This document shows positions 8,878 to 17,934 of a stretch of 64,000 nucleotides of DNA, piece after piece. Every line of letters begins with the position of its first letter. Position 1 is the first letter of the stretch. The position numbers and the translations under genes were made by a program. The stretch comes from CAVSRC01 sp963732845 (GTDB lineage: Bacteria; Pseudomonadota; Alphaproteobacteria; Rhizobiales; Kaistiaceae): the NCBI GenBank assembly GCA_963732845.1, contig CAVTBE010000017.1, positions 124,001 through 188,000 on the forward strand. Direction: 5' to 3'. The notes beneath the pieces are model-generated. The model made no database searches and was not told the origin of the DNA. It saw nothing but the letters and a program-made list of their open reading frames with translations.

Positions 8878-11172
8878 ATGATGTTCACTGCCGAAGCCGG
8901 CGCCGCCGGTCACCGGTTGGGCTCAGCCACGGCATGCTTCCTGGCGGCACTGGTGCTCGTGTTTGCCGCCGCGACTCCCCAGGCGCTGGCTGCCACCAAG
9001 AAGGCCGCCGCCGCGGTTCAGGTGCCGTTGCCGCGCCCCGCGCCGCGGCCGGCCACCGATCCCGCCCCGACGCCGGAGGCCGCCGCGGACCCGACCAGCG
9101 CCGCAGATCCGGCCGGCGCCGCCCCACCCGACGATGCCATCGGCGCGCTCATCGCCGCGACTCCCGACGAAAACGGCGCCGCCGAGGACAGCGACGCGCC
9201 GCAGGCCTTCGAACCGACCGACGCCGCCGGCGCGCCGCCGGTTCCCACGCCCGCCCCCCAGGTACCCGCGTCGCTGAACTCGGCCGGGCTCAAGCTCGCC
9301 CTCAAGTTCCTCGACGACGGCGACCCGGCAGCGGCAACCGTGGCCGCCTATGCCCTGCCCGACCCGATCGACATCAAGATCGTCGACTGGCTGGTTGCCA
9401 CCAGCGGCAACGACGCGGTGGCCCCCTCGCGCATCCTGGCGGTCTCGAAGAAGCTCAGCGACTGGCCCGGCCAGGGCCTTCTGCGCCTGCGTTACGAACA
9501 GGCAGTTGCCAACCAGAAGCTGTCGCCGGCCGACGTCATCAAGGCGCTCGGCGGCTCCTCGCCGTCTTCCGACAGCGCCACCATCGCACTGGCCGAAGCC
9601 TATCTCGCCTCCGGCCGGCAGAAGGACGCCGCGGCGCTGATTCGCAGCCTGTGGCGCAACGAGAACCTCTCGCAGGCGAACGAGAAGACCGTTCTTTCGG
9701 AGTTCGGCGATCTTCTGACCGCCGACGACCACAAGGCGCGCATGGACCGGCTGCTCTACAACGAGGACTCCGCCGAGGCGCTGCGCGTCGCCGCGCTCCT
9801 CGGCAAGGACCAGCTGGCCCTCGCCAAGGCCGTCGTTTCGACGATCAAGCGCCAGCGCAATGCCTCTAAGGAGCTGGCCGCCCTGCCGCCGTCGGTGCGC
9901 AACGATCCGCTCGCCCTTTATTCGCGCATCCAGACACTGCGCCGGGCCGACAAGAACGACCAGGCCGCCGAACTGCTGCTCCAGGCGCCGAGCGGCGCCG
10001 CAAGGCTTGTCGACCCCGACGCCTGGTGGATCGAGCGCCGCCTGATCTCGCGCGCCCTGATCGAGGATGGCAAGGCCAGCCTCGCCTACCGCGTCGCCGC
10101 CGGCCACTCCGCCGAATCGGCCACCTTCCGCGCCGAGGCCGAGTTCCATGCCGGCTGGTACGCGCTGGAGTTCCTCCACGATGCGAAGACCGCGGCGAAG
10201 CATTTCGCCGCAATCGCGGCCATCTCGACCATGCCGCTCAGCCTCTCGCGCGCCGAATACTGGATGGGCCGCGCCGCCACGGCAGCCGGCGACAAGGCGG
10301 GCGCCACCGCTCACTTCCAGCGCGCCGCCGCCTATCCGACGGCGTTCTACGGCCAGCTGGCGCTTGCCCGGCTGGGCTACACCCGGCTGCCCCTCTCCTC
10401 CCCGCCGACTGCCGATGCCGCCACACGCGACCGCTTCGCCAACCGCGAGCTGGTCAGGGTCATCCAGCACCTCACCGCCGCCGGACGCGAGCGCTATGTC
10501 GGGCTGTTCTACCGTCACCTCGCCGACACGCTGAAAGACCCGGCCGAAATCGCTCTGCTGACCGCCATGGCGGAGAAGAACGGCGACTACCAGATCGCCC
10601 TCCAGGTCGGCAAGGCGGCCGCCGTCCGCGACATGCCGGTGGATACGCTGGCCTTCCCGACATCGGCCATCCCGTCCGGAGCGAAGATGCCGAGGGTCGA
10701 GAAGTCGGTGGTCTACGCCATCGCCCGCCAGGAGAGCGCCTTCAATCCCGCCGCCGTCAGCCGGGCGGGCGCCCTCGGTCTGCTGCAGTTGATGCCGACC
10801 ACCGCCAGCCACGTCGCCAAGTCGCTCGGGCTTCCCTATTCCAAGGCTCGGCTCACCTCCGACCCGGCCTACAACGCCACCCTCGGCGCTGCCCATCTCG
10901 GCGACCTCGTCGATAATTTCGGCGGCTCCTACGTCATGACCTTCGCCGCCTACAATGCCGGCGCCAGCCGCGTCGCCCAATGGGTCAAGCAGCACGGCGA
11001 TCCGCGCGATCCCAAAGTCGACGTTGTCGACTGGATCGAAATGATCCCCTTCACCGAGACGCGCAACTACGTCCAGCGCATCATGGAGAACCTGCAGGTC
11101 TACCGCGCCCGCCTCGGCCAGCCGGCGCTGGTCATCGAGGCCGACCTCAGGCGGGGCAAATCCGCTGGTTGA
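8878..11172 (+). CDS. Soluble lytic murein transglycosylase (Slt-like)
   Basis: A 764-residue periplasmic enzyme that cleaves peptidoglycan glycan strands to 1,6-anhydro ends. A signal peptide (about residues 1-40) is followed by a Pro/Ala-rich linker to about residue 130, a long alpha-helical superhelix as in Slt70, and a C-terminal SLT domain. The catalytic Glu is in ARQESAFNP near residue 619, followed by GALGLLQLMPTTA. FAAYNAGASRV near the end is also a family signature. The Ala/Pro-rich linker is longer than in the E. coli enzyme. Confidence 0.9.
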   Translation: MMFTAEAGAAGHRLGSATACFLAALVLVFAAATPQALAATKKAAAAVQVPLPRPAPRPATDPAPTPEAAADPTSAADPAGAAPPDDAIGALIAATPDENGAAEDSDAPQAFEPTDAAGAPPVPTPAPQVPASLNSAGLKLALKFLDDGDPAAATVAAYALPDPIDIKIVDWLVATSGNDAVAPSRILAVSKKLSDWPGQGLLRLRYEQAVANQKLSPADVIKALGGSSPSSDSATIALAEAYLASGRQKDAAALIRSLWRNENLSQANEKTVLSEFGDLLTADDHKARMDRLLYNEDSAEALRVAALLGKDQLALAKAVVSTIKRQRNASKELAALPPSVRNDPLALYSRIQTLRRADKNDQAAELLLQAPSGAARLVDPDAWWIERRLISRALIEDGKASLAYRVAAGHSAESATFRAEAEFHAGWYALEFLHDAKTAAKHFAAIAAISTMPLSLSRAEYWMGRAATAAGDKAGATAHFQRAAAYPTAFYGQLALARLGYTRLPLSSPPTADAATRDRFANRELVRVIQHLTAAGRERYVGLFYRHLADTLKDPAEIALLTAMAEKNGDYQIALQVGKAAAVRDMPVDTLAFPTSAIPSGAKMPRVEKSVVYAIARQESAFNPAAVSRAGALGLLQLMPTTASHVAKSLGLPYSKARLTSDPAYNATLGAAHLGDLVDNFGGSYVMTFAAYNAGASRVAQWVKQHGDPRDPKVDVVDWIEMIPFTETRNYVQRIMENLQVYRARLGQPALVIEADLRRGKSAG

Positions 11173-11203
11173 CGCGCCCCATGCCGCCTGCTGATATCGC
11201 TCC

Positions 11204-12247
11204 ATGGTCCGCAAGTCCCGCACCAGCAACAGCCCGACCGACGTCGCCGAGGGCACCGACGAACCGGCCCAGCCGGACTTCCGCGAGGCGATCTACCGCA
11301 GCGCCGACGGGCTGAAGCTGTCGGCGCGCGACTATGGCAATCCGCTTTCGCCCTGGCTGCCGGTGGTCTGCCTGGCGGGCTTCACCCGCGACAGCCGCGA
11401 CTTCCACGAACTGGCCGCCCATCTGTCGACGCACCGTCACCGGCCACGCCGGGTCGTCGCCTTCGACTGCCGCGGCCGCGGCCGCTCGCAATGGGCGGCA
11501 ACCGCAGAGACCTACAATCCGCTGACCGAGATGAACGACGTTCTCGACGGCATGGCGGCGCTCAACATCCCGCGCGCGGTGATCGTCGGCACCTCGCGCG
11601 GCGGCATCATCGGCATGCTCATGGGGCTGGCCCGACCGGCCACGGTCGCCGGCCTGGTGCTCAACGATGTCGGCCCGGTCATCGGGGCGCAGGGTCTGGC
11701 CCGCATCAAGACCTATGTCGGCCGCACGCCGCAGCCGAACGACTGGGCCGATGCCGCGCACCTCCTGCGCCGCATCCATGCCGCCAGCTTCCCGGCCTGG
11801 CGCGACGTCGACTGGGATTATTACGCGCGCCTCACCTTCAACGACGACGACGACGGCATGCCGGTCAGCAGCTACGACCCGAAGCTGGCGCAAACCTTCG
11901 ACGGTCTCGAACCGGACCAGAAGCTGCCGACCATGTGGGAGGAGTTCCGCGCCCTCAGGCACATCCCGATCCTCTCTATCCGCGGCGAACATTCGGACCT
12001 GCTGTCGGCCGAGACCGTGGCCCGCATGAGCGAGGAGCACCCGCAGGTCGACACCGTCACCGTCGCCGGCGAAGGCCACGCGCCGCTGCTGCGCTATGGC
12101 CAGCTTCTCGCCCGGGTTTCCGCCTTTGTCACAGCCGTCGAAGGCAACGGCCCGCCGGTCGATGCGCTTGTCCCGCGCGACGAAGCCGGCTATGACCTCG
12201 ATGCGGTGGCCGAAACCGAGACGGCGGAAGCCGAAAAAGCCGACTAA
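11204..12247 (+). CDS. Alpha/beta-fold hydrolase
   Basis: A 347-residue alpha/beta hydrolase. PVVCLAGFTRDSRDFHELA gives the oxyanion region, VIVGTSRGGIIGM the nucleophile elbow with Ser, and VAGEGHAPLL the catalytic His near residue 290. An acidic residue in SIRGEHSDLLS completes the likely triad. The substrate cannot be read from the sequence. It follows the transglycosylase gene by 31 bases and its end overlaps the convergent helix-hairpin-helix gene by 4 bases. The C-terminal tail is acidic. Confidence 0.85.
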   Translation: MVRKSRTSNSPTDVAEGTDEPAQPDFREAIYRSADGLKLSARDYGNPLSPWLPVVCLAGFTRDSRDFHELAAHLSTHRHRPRRVVAFDCRGRGRSQWAATAETYNPLTEMNDVLDGMAALNIPRAVIVGTSRGGIIGMLMGLARPATVAGLVLNDVGPVIGAQGLARIKTYVGRTPQPNDWADAAHLLRRIHAASFPAWRDVDWDYYARLTFNDDDDGMPVSSYDPKLAQTFDGLEPDQKLPTMWEEFRALRHIPILSIRGEHSDLLSAETVARMSEEHPQVDTVTVAGEGHAPLLRYGQLLARVSAFVTAVEGNGPPVDALVPRDEAGYDLDAVAETETAEAEKAD

Positions 12248-13329
12248 GCCGGTCTGTCTTCCGCGTCGGCTTCTGCACCGGCGCCGTCACCGTCCTCGCG
12301 GGCCGCTTCGTCTGCCGCCTCACCTTCCGCAGACGGCTCGTCACCGCCCGTATCGCCGGCGGCTTCGCGATGGTCCGCGTCCTCCGGATCTCCGCCGGAT
12401 GGCTCGCCCCCGCCCACATCCTGGGTTTCGCCTTCGGCGACAACCGGCTCTTCGCCTTCCCCGGAAGCCGCCGCGTCATCGGCCTCGCGGAAAGCTGCCT
12501 CCTCAGCGTCTTCGTCAGGCGGCTCGTCCCACGGCGCTTCGCCGGCTTCGTAGTCGGCCACAACGGCCTCGTCTACCGCGTGCTCGAATTCCGCCTCGAG
12601 CGCCCTCTGCCGCCGGGCGCGGCGCCGACGGTCGGCCGACTTGATGAAGCCGGTGTCGCCGCCGGAAGCCAGGATGACCGCCTGGCCGATCCAGTCGTCC
12701 CACTCGATCCGCTCGGGGAAAGCGAGCTGTTGCGCCACCCAGCGCATCTCGGCCGGCGTCCAGGCCGCGATCTGGCCGAAATGGAAGATGCCGAGCCGGT
12801 TGAGCCGCTGCTCGATTCGCTTTCCGATGCCGCGGATGCGCTGCAGATCGTCGGGCACGCCATTGCGCGGCGACGCCAGCCCCACCGGTCGCGCCAGCGC
12901 GACTTCTTCATCCACGTCGATCTCGTCCAGTTCGTAATACGTGATCGCCGGGAGGCGCTCGTCCATACCGTCGTCGTCGGCGTCGCTCATCTCCGGCTGA
13001 GCAGACCGGTCGGCGATTGCCAGCGGACCGCCGGGCGCGGGCAGAAGCACCGGTCCGCCGCTCCGCTCGATGCGCGGGCCGCCATGGCCTTCCATGTCGT
13101 CGGCCATCGGGCGCCCGATCCCATGGCGGTGTTCCGGACGCCAGACCGGGCCGATGCCAAGCCGGCGCTTGATATCGTCAACGAGGTCGCCGACGACGTC
13201 GGCGAGACCGCCCTGCAGCTCGGCGAACGGGCTCTGCGCGATCAGCCGATAGGCCAACGCGCCGATCGGGCAGCCGATGGCGAAGGCCGCGAGCATGAGC
13301 ACCCACACTTCGAAGAAGTGCCAGATCAC
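12244..13329 (-). CDS. Membrane-anchored helix-hairpin-helix protein with acidic tail
   Basis: A 361-residue protein with no assigned role. A membrane segment at about residues 3-25 (WHFFEVWVLMLAAFAIG) is followed by a linker and, near residue 165, a helix-hairpin-helix motif (DLQRIRGIGKRIEQRLNRLG). The stretch IAAWTPAEMRWVAQQL and a tryptophan-rich patch come next; this resembles the small HHH domains often called flap-endonuclease-like. The last 130 residues are very acidic and low in complexity. The GTG at 13329 overlaps the stop of the preceding 48-residue gene (GTGA), so translation is probably coupled. Confidence 0.75.
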   Translation of the reverse strand: MIWHFFEVWVLMLAAFAIGCPIGALAYRLIAQSPFAELQGGLADVVGDLVDDIKRRLGIGPVWRPEHRHGIGRPMADDMEGHGGPRIERSGGPVLLPAPGGPLAIADRSAQPEMSDADDDGMDERLPAITYYELDEIDVDEEVALARPVGLASPRNGVPDDLQRIRGIGKRIEQRLNRLGIFHFGQIAAWTPAEMRWVAQQLAFPERIEWDDWIGQAVILASGGDTGFIKSADRRRRARRQRALEAEFEHAVDEAVVADYEAGEAPWDEPPDEDAEEAAFREADDAAASGEGEEPVVAEGETQDVGGGEPSGGDPEDADHREAAGDTGGDEPSAEGEAADEAAREDGDGAGAEADAEDRPA

Positions 13330-13472
13330 GGCTCGTCGGGCTCCCGCTCCAGCCACGCCGTCAGATCGTCCACGGCGCGCGGCCCCTGGTACCACCAGCC
13401 GACGGCGGCGCCGATCAGCACCGTGATCAGCAGGAACGGCCAATAGGCTGCGATCAGGTAGAGCATTGCCAT
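13326..13472 (-). CDS. 48-residue membrane peptide
   Basis: A very small protein: one hydrophobic segment (residues 3-27, ending GAAVGWW) and a short acidic tail. It is supported by context rather than homology, because its ATG overlaps the stop of the OmpA-like gene (ATGA) and its stop overlaps the GTG of the helix-hairpin-helix gene (GTGA). Such double overlap is a strong sign of a translated gene. Function unknown; it may bridge the two neighbours in the inner membrane. Confidence 0.65.
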   Translation of the reverse strand: MAMLYLIAAYWPFLLITVLIGAAVGWWYQGPRAVDDLTAWLEREPDEP

Positions 13473-15607
13473 CACCCCGCCGGCTCGGTGAAGCTGAACT
13501 CGATGCGCCGGTTGGCCGCCTTGCCCGCCGCCGACGTGTTGTCGGCGACCGGCTTGGTTTCGCCGTATCCGACCGCCGTCAGCCGCTCGCGCTTGACGCC
13601 GGCCGCCACCAGATAGTCGACGATGGTCTCGGCCCTCTGCTGGGTCAGGTCGCGGTTGCGCGCGGCCGAGCCATCGGCATCGCTGTGCGCACCAACCTCG
13701 ACCCCAGCCTCCGGGCACCGCGCAATGACCGCCGACGCCCGGTCGAGGATCCCTTCGCTGTCCGCGGTCAGATCTGATTTGCCGCCGTCGAAGCCGATGC
13801 CGCCCACCTCGAGCACGGCCTGCATCAGGTCACGGCACTGGTTGGCGGTGACCTGCTGTTCGTCCTGCCGCGACGCGATGTTGTCGCCGGCCAGTTTGAA
13901 CCCGTCCGGCAATGCCGATTCGAGTTCCGTGGCGATCTCGTTCATGGCCGCAGGATAATAGGTGAAGCCTGACACGGTCACTGCGGTGTCGACGATCGTC
14001 GCCTGCCCGCCCGACAGGCGGCTGAGCGCCTGCACCGCCGCCCCGGCGGCGGCGGCAAAGCCCTCCGGCGCACCGCTGGCGAAGGCCAATTGGTCGTCCA
14101 CCACCGCCGCCGCGCCGAACTTGCGGTGGATCGCGTCGAGGATCTGCTGGTGCTCGACCACGCTGGCGACGTTGCCGGCGATCGCGATGCCGGTGCCCTG
14201 CCGTTTGGCGGTGAAGCGGTAGGGCGCGGCACGCGGCGGCACGATATCGACCTGCTTCAGGGAGAGGCTTGCCGGCAAGGTGCGTCCAGTGACGTCGGCG
14301 AGCGCGATGAAATCGTCGGAACTCGATGCCTCGCCGGCGATCGCATAGGTCTTGTCGCCCAGCTCGACCGAGCCATGGCTCAGCCTGGCGAGCTGGCCGA
14401 GGGCGAACTTGATCCCGCCCAGCCAGTCCATGCGCGGCTCGCCCGCCGCGATCCGCACGCGCTGGTCGATGGCATCGCCCGCGAACAGCGATTGAGCCAG
14501 CGCCGTGACCGCCGCCCGATTCTGCGGGCTGGTGACGTAACCGGTGAGCACGACACGCCCATCGGTCCGCTCCGCCCGCCAGAAATAGGGTGAGGCCGTG
14601 GCCGGGGTGATCTCGACATCGACGACCTGCATCTTCTCGGGCAGCGTGCCGCCGAGGGCGGTCAGCAGGGCTTCGTAATCGTCGACCGACTTGGCCTCGC
14701 CGGCGACATCGAGCTTGAGCCCATCGAGCGTCACGCCGCCACGGCTGAGCTGCTTGAGGGTGGTGACGGCGAAAGCGGCAGCGTCGGCAAAGCCCGGCGG
14801 ATCGCCCGAGGCGATCGCCGCGCGGTCGTCGACGGCCACGCCGGGCAACGTCGCCTTGACCGCCGCGACCAGTGATTCGCGGACAGCGGTGTCGGGGACG
14901 AATCCGGCCAGCACCACCGACGATCCGTCATAGTTCGCCGACCAGACGAACGGGTCGGCCCGCGCCGGCTGGATGTCGACGGGGCCGAGCGTGATCGTCG
15001 CGGGGATTTGCGTCTGGATCGCCTTCACCGCTTCGGCATAGTCCTTAGCGTCGCGCGCCACGCCCTGAACCACCAGCGTCGAATCGGTCAGCGTGATGTT
15101 GCCCTCGCTCAGATTCGCCAGGCGCAGCAGCGCGAAGGCGACGGCCACATTGAACGCCTCCGGCGCGCCGCGCGCCGGCACCATCTGGTCGACGATCTCC
15201 GCCTGCGGCAGGGCGCGCCGGGCAGCCGCCAGCAGGGACGCGCGAAATCCTTCCGACGGCACCGAACCGGCCAGAGTCACCTTCCGCCCGGAGCGGCGGG
15301 CGTTCCAGGCATAGGGCGAGGCAATCGGCAGAAGGTCAGTGCGATCCGTCACCGAATGCACGCCGTAGACGGCCTGAGCCAGGCGAACCGCCGACTGCTG
15401 CGATTCCGGCGTCGGCGCGGTGCCTCTGATGGTGATGTCCCTGGCAGAGGCATCGGCAGATGCCCACGCCTGTCCCTTGGCCGCGAGGTCGGCATTGACC
15501 GCAGCGGCCAGGTCGTGCCCGATCGACCCGCTTCTGACGATGACGGCAATCACGGCGACCAGGATCGTCGTTACCAGCCCGGGGCGAACCCACCTTTGCC
15601 AGTTCAT
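13472..15607 (-). CDS. OmpA-family protein with four internal BON-like repeats
   Basis: A 711-residue envelope protein. It has an N-terminal membrane anchor (residues 9-25) and four tandem repeats of about 120 residues starting near 97, 218, 339 and 461, each with a W/F-x-A opening, a LAG/LTG turn and an LSxG segment. A C-terminal OmpA-like peptidoglycan-binding domain begins near residue 600 and ends with NRRIEFSF. Repeats of this kind resemble BON domains. The architecture recalls ArfA/OmpATb-type proteins. It is first in a three-gene overlapping unit with the 48-residue peptide and the HHH protein. Function unknown. Confidence 0.82.
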   Translation of the reverse strand: MNWQRWVRPGLVTTILVAVIAVIVRSGSIGHDLAAAVNADLAAKGQAWASADASARDITIRGTAPTPESQQSAVRLAQAVYGVHSVTDRTDLLPIASPYAWNARRSGRKVTLAGSVPSEGFRASLLAAARRALPQAEIVDQMVPARGAPEAFNVAVAFALLRLANLSEGNITLTDSTLVVQGVARDAKDYAEAVKAIQTQIPATITLGPVDIQPARADPFVWSANYDGSSVVLAGFVPDTAVRESLVAAVKATLPGVAVDDRAAIASGDPPGFADAAAFAVTTLKQLSRGGVTLDGLKLDVAGEAKSVDDYEALLTALGGTLPEKMQVVDVEITPATASPYFWRAERTDGRVVLTGYVTSPQNRAAVTALAQSLFAGDAIDQRVRIAAGEPRMDWLGGIKFALGQLARLSHGSVELGDKTYAIAGEASSSDDFIALADVTGRTLPASLSLKQVDIVPPRAAPYRFTAKRQGTGIAIAGNVASVVEHQQILDAIHRKFGAAAVVDDQLAFASGAPEGFAAAAGAAVQALSRLSGGQATIVDTAVTVSGFTYYPAAMNEIATELESALPDGFKLAGDNIASRQDEQQVTANQCRDLMQAVLEVGGIGFDGGKSDLTADSEGILDRASAVIARCPEAGVEVGAHSDADGSAARNRDLTQQRAETIVDYLVAAGVKRERLTAVGYGETKPVADNTSAAGKAANRRIEFSFTEPAG

Positions 15608-15899
15608 GCCGCACGTTTCCCGTGTTCAGCACTTGGCGGCAGACCCGCTGCAAACCCGCCCATGGTTCCACGCCTGGCCGGCCGCACATCCGCTGTTCCG
15701 GATGCCATCATCGTCCATGTGCCGTCAAGCGATGACCAGCACTGGAAAATGGCCTTTTCTGGCCCTCGCTACCGGGACCGGCCGCAGATCGGGCGCGACG
15801 GCCCGCGTAGGCGACGCCGCGTGGCATGTTGCAGGCCGCGATATCCGCTGCCTGCCTCCGAGGGCGGACCAGCCTGAGTCCCCTCCCCACAAAGAAAGA

Positions 15900-15923
15900 A
15901 CCCGGCGGATTTCTCCGCCGGGT
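15900..15923 (-). terminator. Rho-independent terminator of the porin gene
   Basis: A 10-base-pair GC-rich stem (ACCCGGCGGA / TCCGCCGGGT) with a GAAA loop, followed on the minus strand by a T-rich run (TCTTTCTTT). It lies 33 bases after the porin stop. The rest of the 15,608-15,955 gap shows no gene that I can support. Confidence 0.85.
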
Positions 15924-15955
15924 CCCATATTCAGCTGAACGTCAGGATCGAGCGA

Positions 15956-17062
15956 CTACCAGTCGCGCTCCAAGCGGACCTTCACGCCCCACGTGCCATT
16001 GGCGGCCGTGCTGATCTTGGTATAGCTACCCACGACACCGGCGAAGAAGCCGGTGACCGGAGACCACACCAAGTCGCCATGGATGTCATAGCCGTTCGAA
16101 GCGGTCTGGCTGTAGTAGCCGAAGTTCACAGCCGACGACAGGTTCGGAGCCCAGAAGTGCTGGAACGCCAAAGTCGTACCCCACACGCCGCCCGTTGCCG
16201 AACCGGCCGCGGCGGGAGAAGCGAACTTCCACACCTTGTTCTCGGCCCAAGCCACCTTGGCCATGAACTGATCGCCAGGCGCGATTTGGTCGAGCTTGAT
16301 GGTCGTGCCGAGCTGGACGCCGAAGCCGCTGCCATACACCGTCTCGGCAAAGCCGCCGGACAGCTTGGCAGACCACGGACCCTGCGACATCGAGATGTTG
16401 CCGACGATGTCCGGCATGCTGTAGCTCGACGACAGGCTGGTGCCCCAACGATCACGCGGATCTTCGATGGCCAGCTGGAGGCCGAAGCCGCTCATGGCCC
16501 AGGTCAGACGAACCTGATCGGTCCCCTGATCGGAGTCCATGTCGGTGCCGTCGATCCCGAAGCCGCCGGAATAGTCGTAGATCGACCCGGTGCGGCCGGC
16601 CAGGAGCATGCCGAGCTCGAGGTAGGCGGTGTCGAGATAGGCGTAGTAGTCGCCGCTCTGCGCCACGGAAGACGAGCTATTCCAGTAGGCGTTGTTGTTG
16701 CTGTCGTCGTTGTTGGCCGACTTGGCACGCAGCTCCAAGAAGCCGGTGAGCGGGCCGTACTCGGTCATCGACTTCGCAGTGAAGTTGATGTGAGTCTCAG
16801 TCGAGAACTCCCACGAAGACGAATGATTCGTCGACGTTCCCCAGGAATTCGCCGCCGTGCTGTGGAAGGTGGTGTCCATACGGACCAAGCCACCGATCTT
16901 CAGGCAAGTGTCGGTGCCCGGGATGTACCAGTAGCCAGCGCCGAATGCGTCGCAAACCTTGACGTAATCGACCGGCTCGGCAACCGACAGATCGGCCGCC
17001 TGAGCGCCGCCAACGACCGCGAAAGCGGCGGCGGAGCTGAGAAGTAAGGTCTTAAGCTTCAT
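15956..17062 (-). CDS. Alphaproteobacterial porin (porin_2 family)
   Basis: A 368-residue outer-membrane beta-barrel for diffusion of small hydrophilic solutes. A signal peptide ends at about residue 22 (GGAQAADL). The start of the mature protein and the disulfide-type region (VCDAFGAGYWYIPGTDTCLK) are typical of Omp2b/RopA-like porins, and the protein ends in an aromatic residue (RLERDW), as expected for BAM recognition. A strong ribosome site (GGAGGTC) precedes the ATG, and it has its own terminator. Codon use and isolation suggest a highly expressed single-gene unit. Confidence 0.93.
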   Translation of the reverse strand: MKLKTLLLSSAAAFAVVGGAQAADLSVAEPVDYVKVCDAFGAGYWYIPGTDTCLKIGGLVRMDTTFHSTAANSWGTSTNHSSSWEFSTETHINFTAKSMTEYGPLTGFLELRAKSANNDDSNNNAYWNSSSSVAQSGDYYAYLDTAYLELGMLLAGRTGSIYDYSGGFGIDGTDMDSDQGTDQVRLTWAMSGFGLQLAIEDPRDRWGTSLSSSYSMPDIVGNISMSQGPWSAKLSGGFAETVYGSGFGVQLGTTIKLDQIAPGDQFMAKVAWAENKVWKFASPAAAGSATGGVWGTTLAFQHFWAPNLSSAVNFGYYSQTASNGYDIHGDLVWSPVTGFFAGVVGSYTKISTAANGTWGVKVRLERDW

Positions 17063-17664
17063 ATCCTGACCTCCAAACCATGTTTCAAGGGGCAGGTTCT
17101 TTCTCGCCGTTGCTCCCGGATCTCTTTCGATTTCCGGTATTCTTGAGCGCCCGCTAGTCTGTCCCGTTCCCCGCGAGTTGGACCGGATTTATCCACCACC
17201 CCAGGGTGATCCGACTTCCAACACGTCACGCGGGGTGCCCGCGTTTCGCGAGTCGCACCTTATCGAAACGGCACACCGCCGCAACGCGAAAACACCGGAA
17301 AACGGGGCGTTCGTGTCCATTTTGTCGGCGCCGTGGCAAAATGATCACGCCCCCTGCGACGCCATTCGCAACACCCCCAGTGGCGGACGGAATTGGCCGA
17401 GTTCCGCCAAGAAAGTCCCCGTTTTCACCCGGCCATGCGGTTGCGCGGGCGGAAATGACGACGCACAGCGGTTGCATTGCGCCCATGTCCGCGCTGTTGC
17501 AGTCGCAAAATGCCTTTGCGTTTCAAATCGGACTTGCCGCTTCCACCAACTCGGCATGGCGGGCGCCACAACAGCCCCACCAGGGGTGCGTCGCTCGATC
17601 AGCGCGGCGGCAAAATGCGGATATTTCTTGCCCGCACCGCGCGGGCTCGGCTATTGCGGGGAAC
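17063..17664. other. Intergenic region between porin and tRNA-Ser
   Basis: About 600 bases without a supported gene. It must contain the leftward porin promoter next to 17,063 and the rightward tRNA promoter near 17,640. Overlapping open frames exist on both strands but none has a family-like sequence, and one runs through the tRNA gene. Confidence 0.6.
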
Positions 17665-17757
17665 GGAGAGGTGGCCGAGTGGTCGAAGGCGCCCGCCTGC
17701 TAAGCGGGTATACGGTCAAAAGCCGTATCGTGGGTTCGAATCCCATCCTCTCCGCCA
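17665..17757 (+). tRNA. tRNA-Ser (anticodon GCU)
   Basis: A class II tRNA of 93 bases with CCA encoded. The acceptor arm GGAGAGG pairs with CCTCTCC. The anticodon stem CCCGC/GCGGG frames loop CTGCTAA, giving anticodon GCT. A long variable arm (ATACGGTC...GCCGTAT) is followed by the T arm with GTTCGAATC. The long variable arm and anticodon identify serine for AGC/AGU codons. No integrase or attachment repeat is visible beside it. Confidence 0.97.
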
Positions 17758-17934
17758 GACCCTTGGCGCCGCCGAAAGGCGATATCTTTAGTAGCATAGA
17801 CGGAAATTTGAGCCCGACACCTTGCGCCTTCTCGGGTCCTTTCTCTTCCTCGCCCCTTCACCCTTGACCCCATCTAGACCCAGGACGCGCTCGACCTCCC
17901 CATCGCGATGAGGACGTCCAGAACCAAAGGCTGG

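Noticed and set aside
8923..11256. A 777-codon minus-strand frame opposite the lytic transglycosylase
   Set aside because: Same GC-rich antisense effect; the plus-strand protein has a signal peptide and catalytic SLT motifs.
17206..17703. A 165-codon frame upstream of and into tRNA-Ser
   Set aside because: It overlaps the tRNA gene, lacks a ribosome site and has no recognisable protein pattern.
17665..17757. tRNA-Ser as a possible integration site
   Set aside because: No integrase gene and no repeated tRNA 3-prime end are visible nearby.
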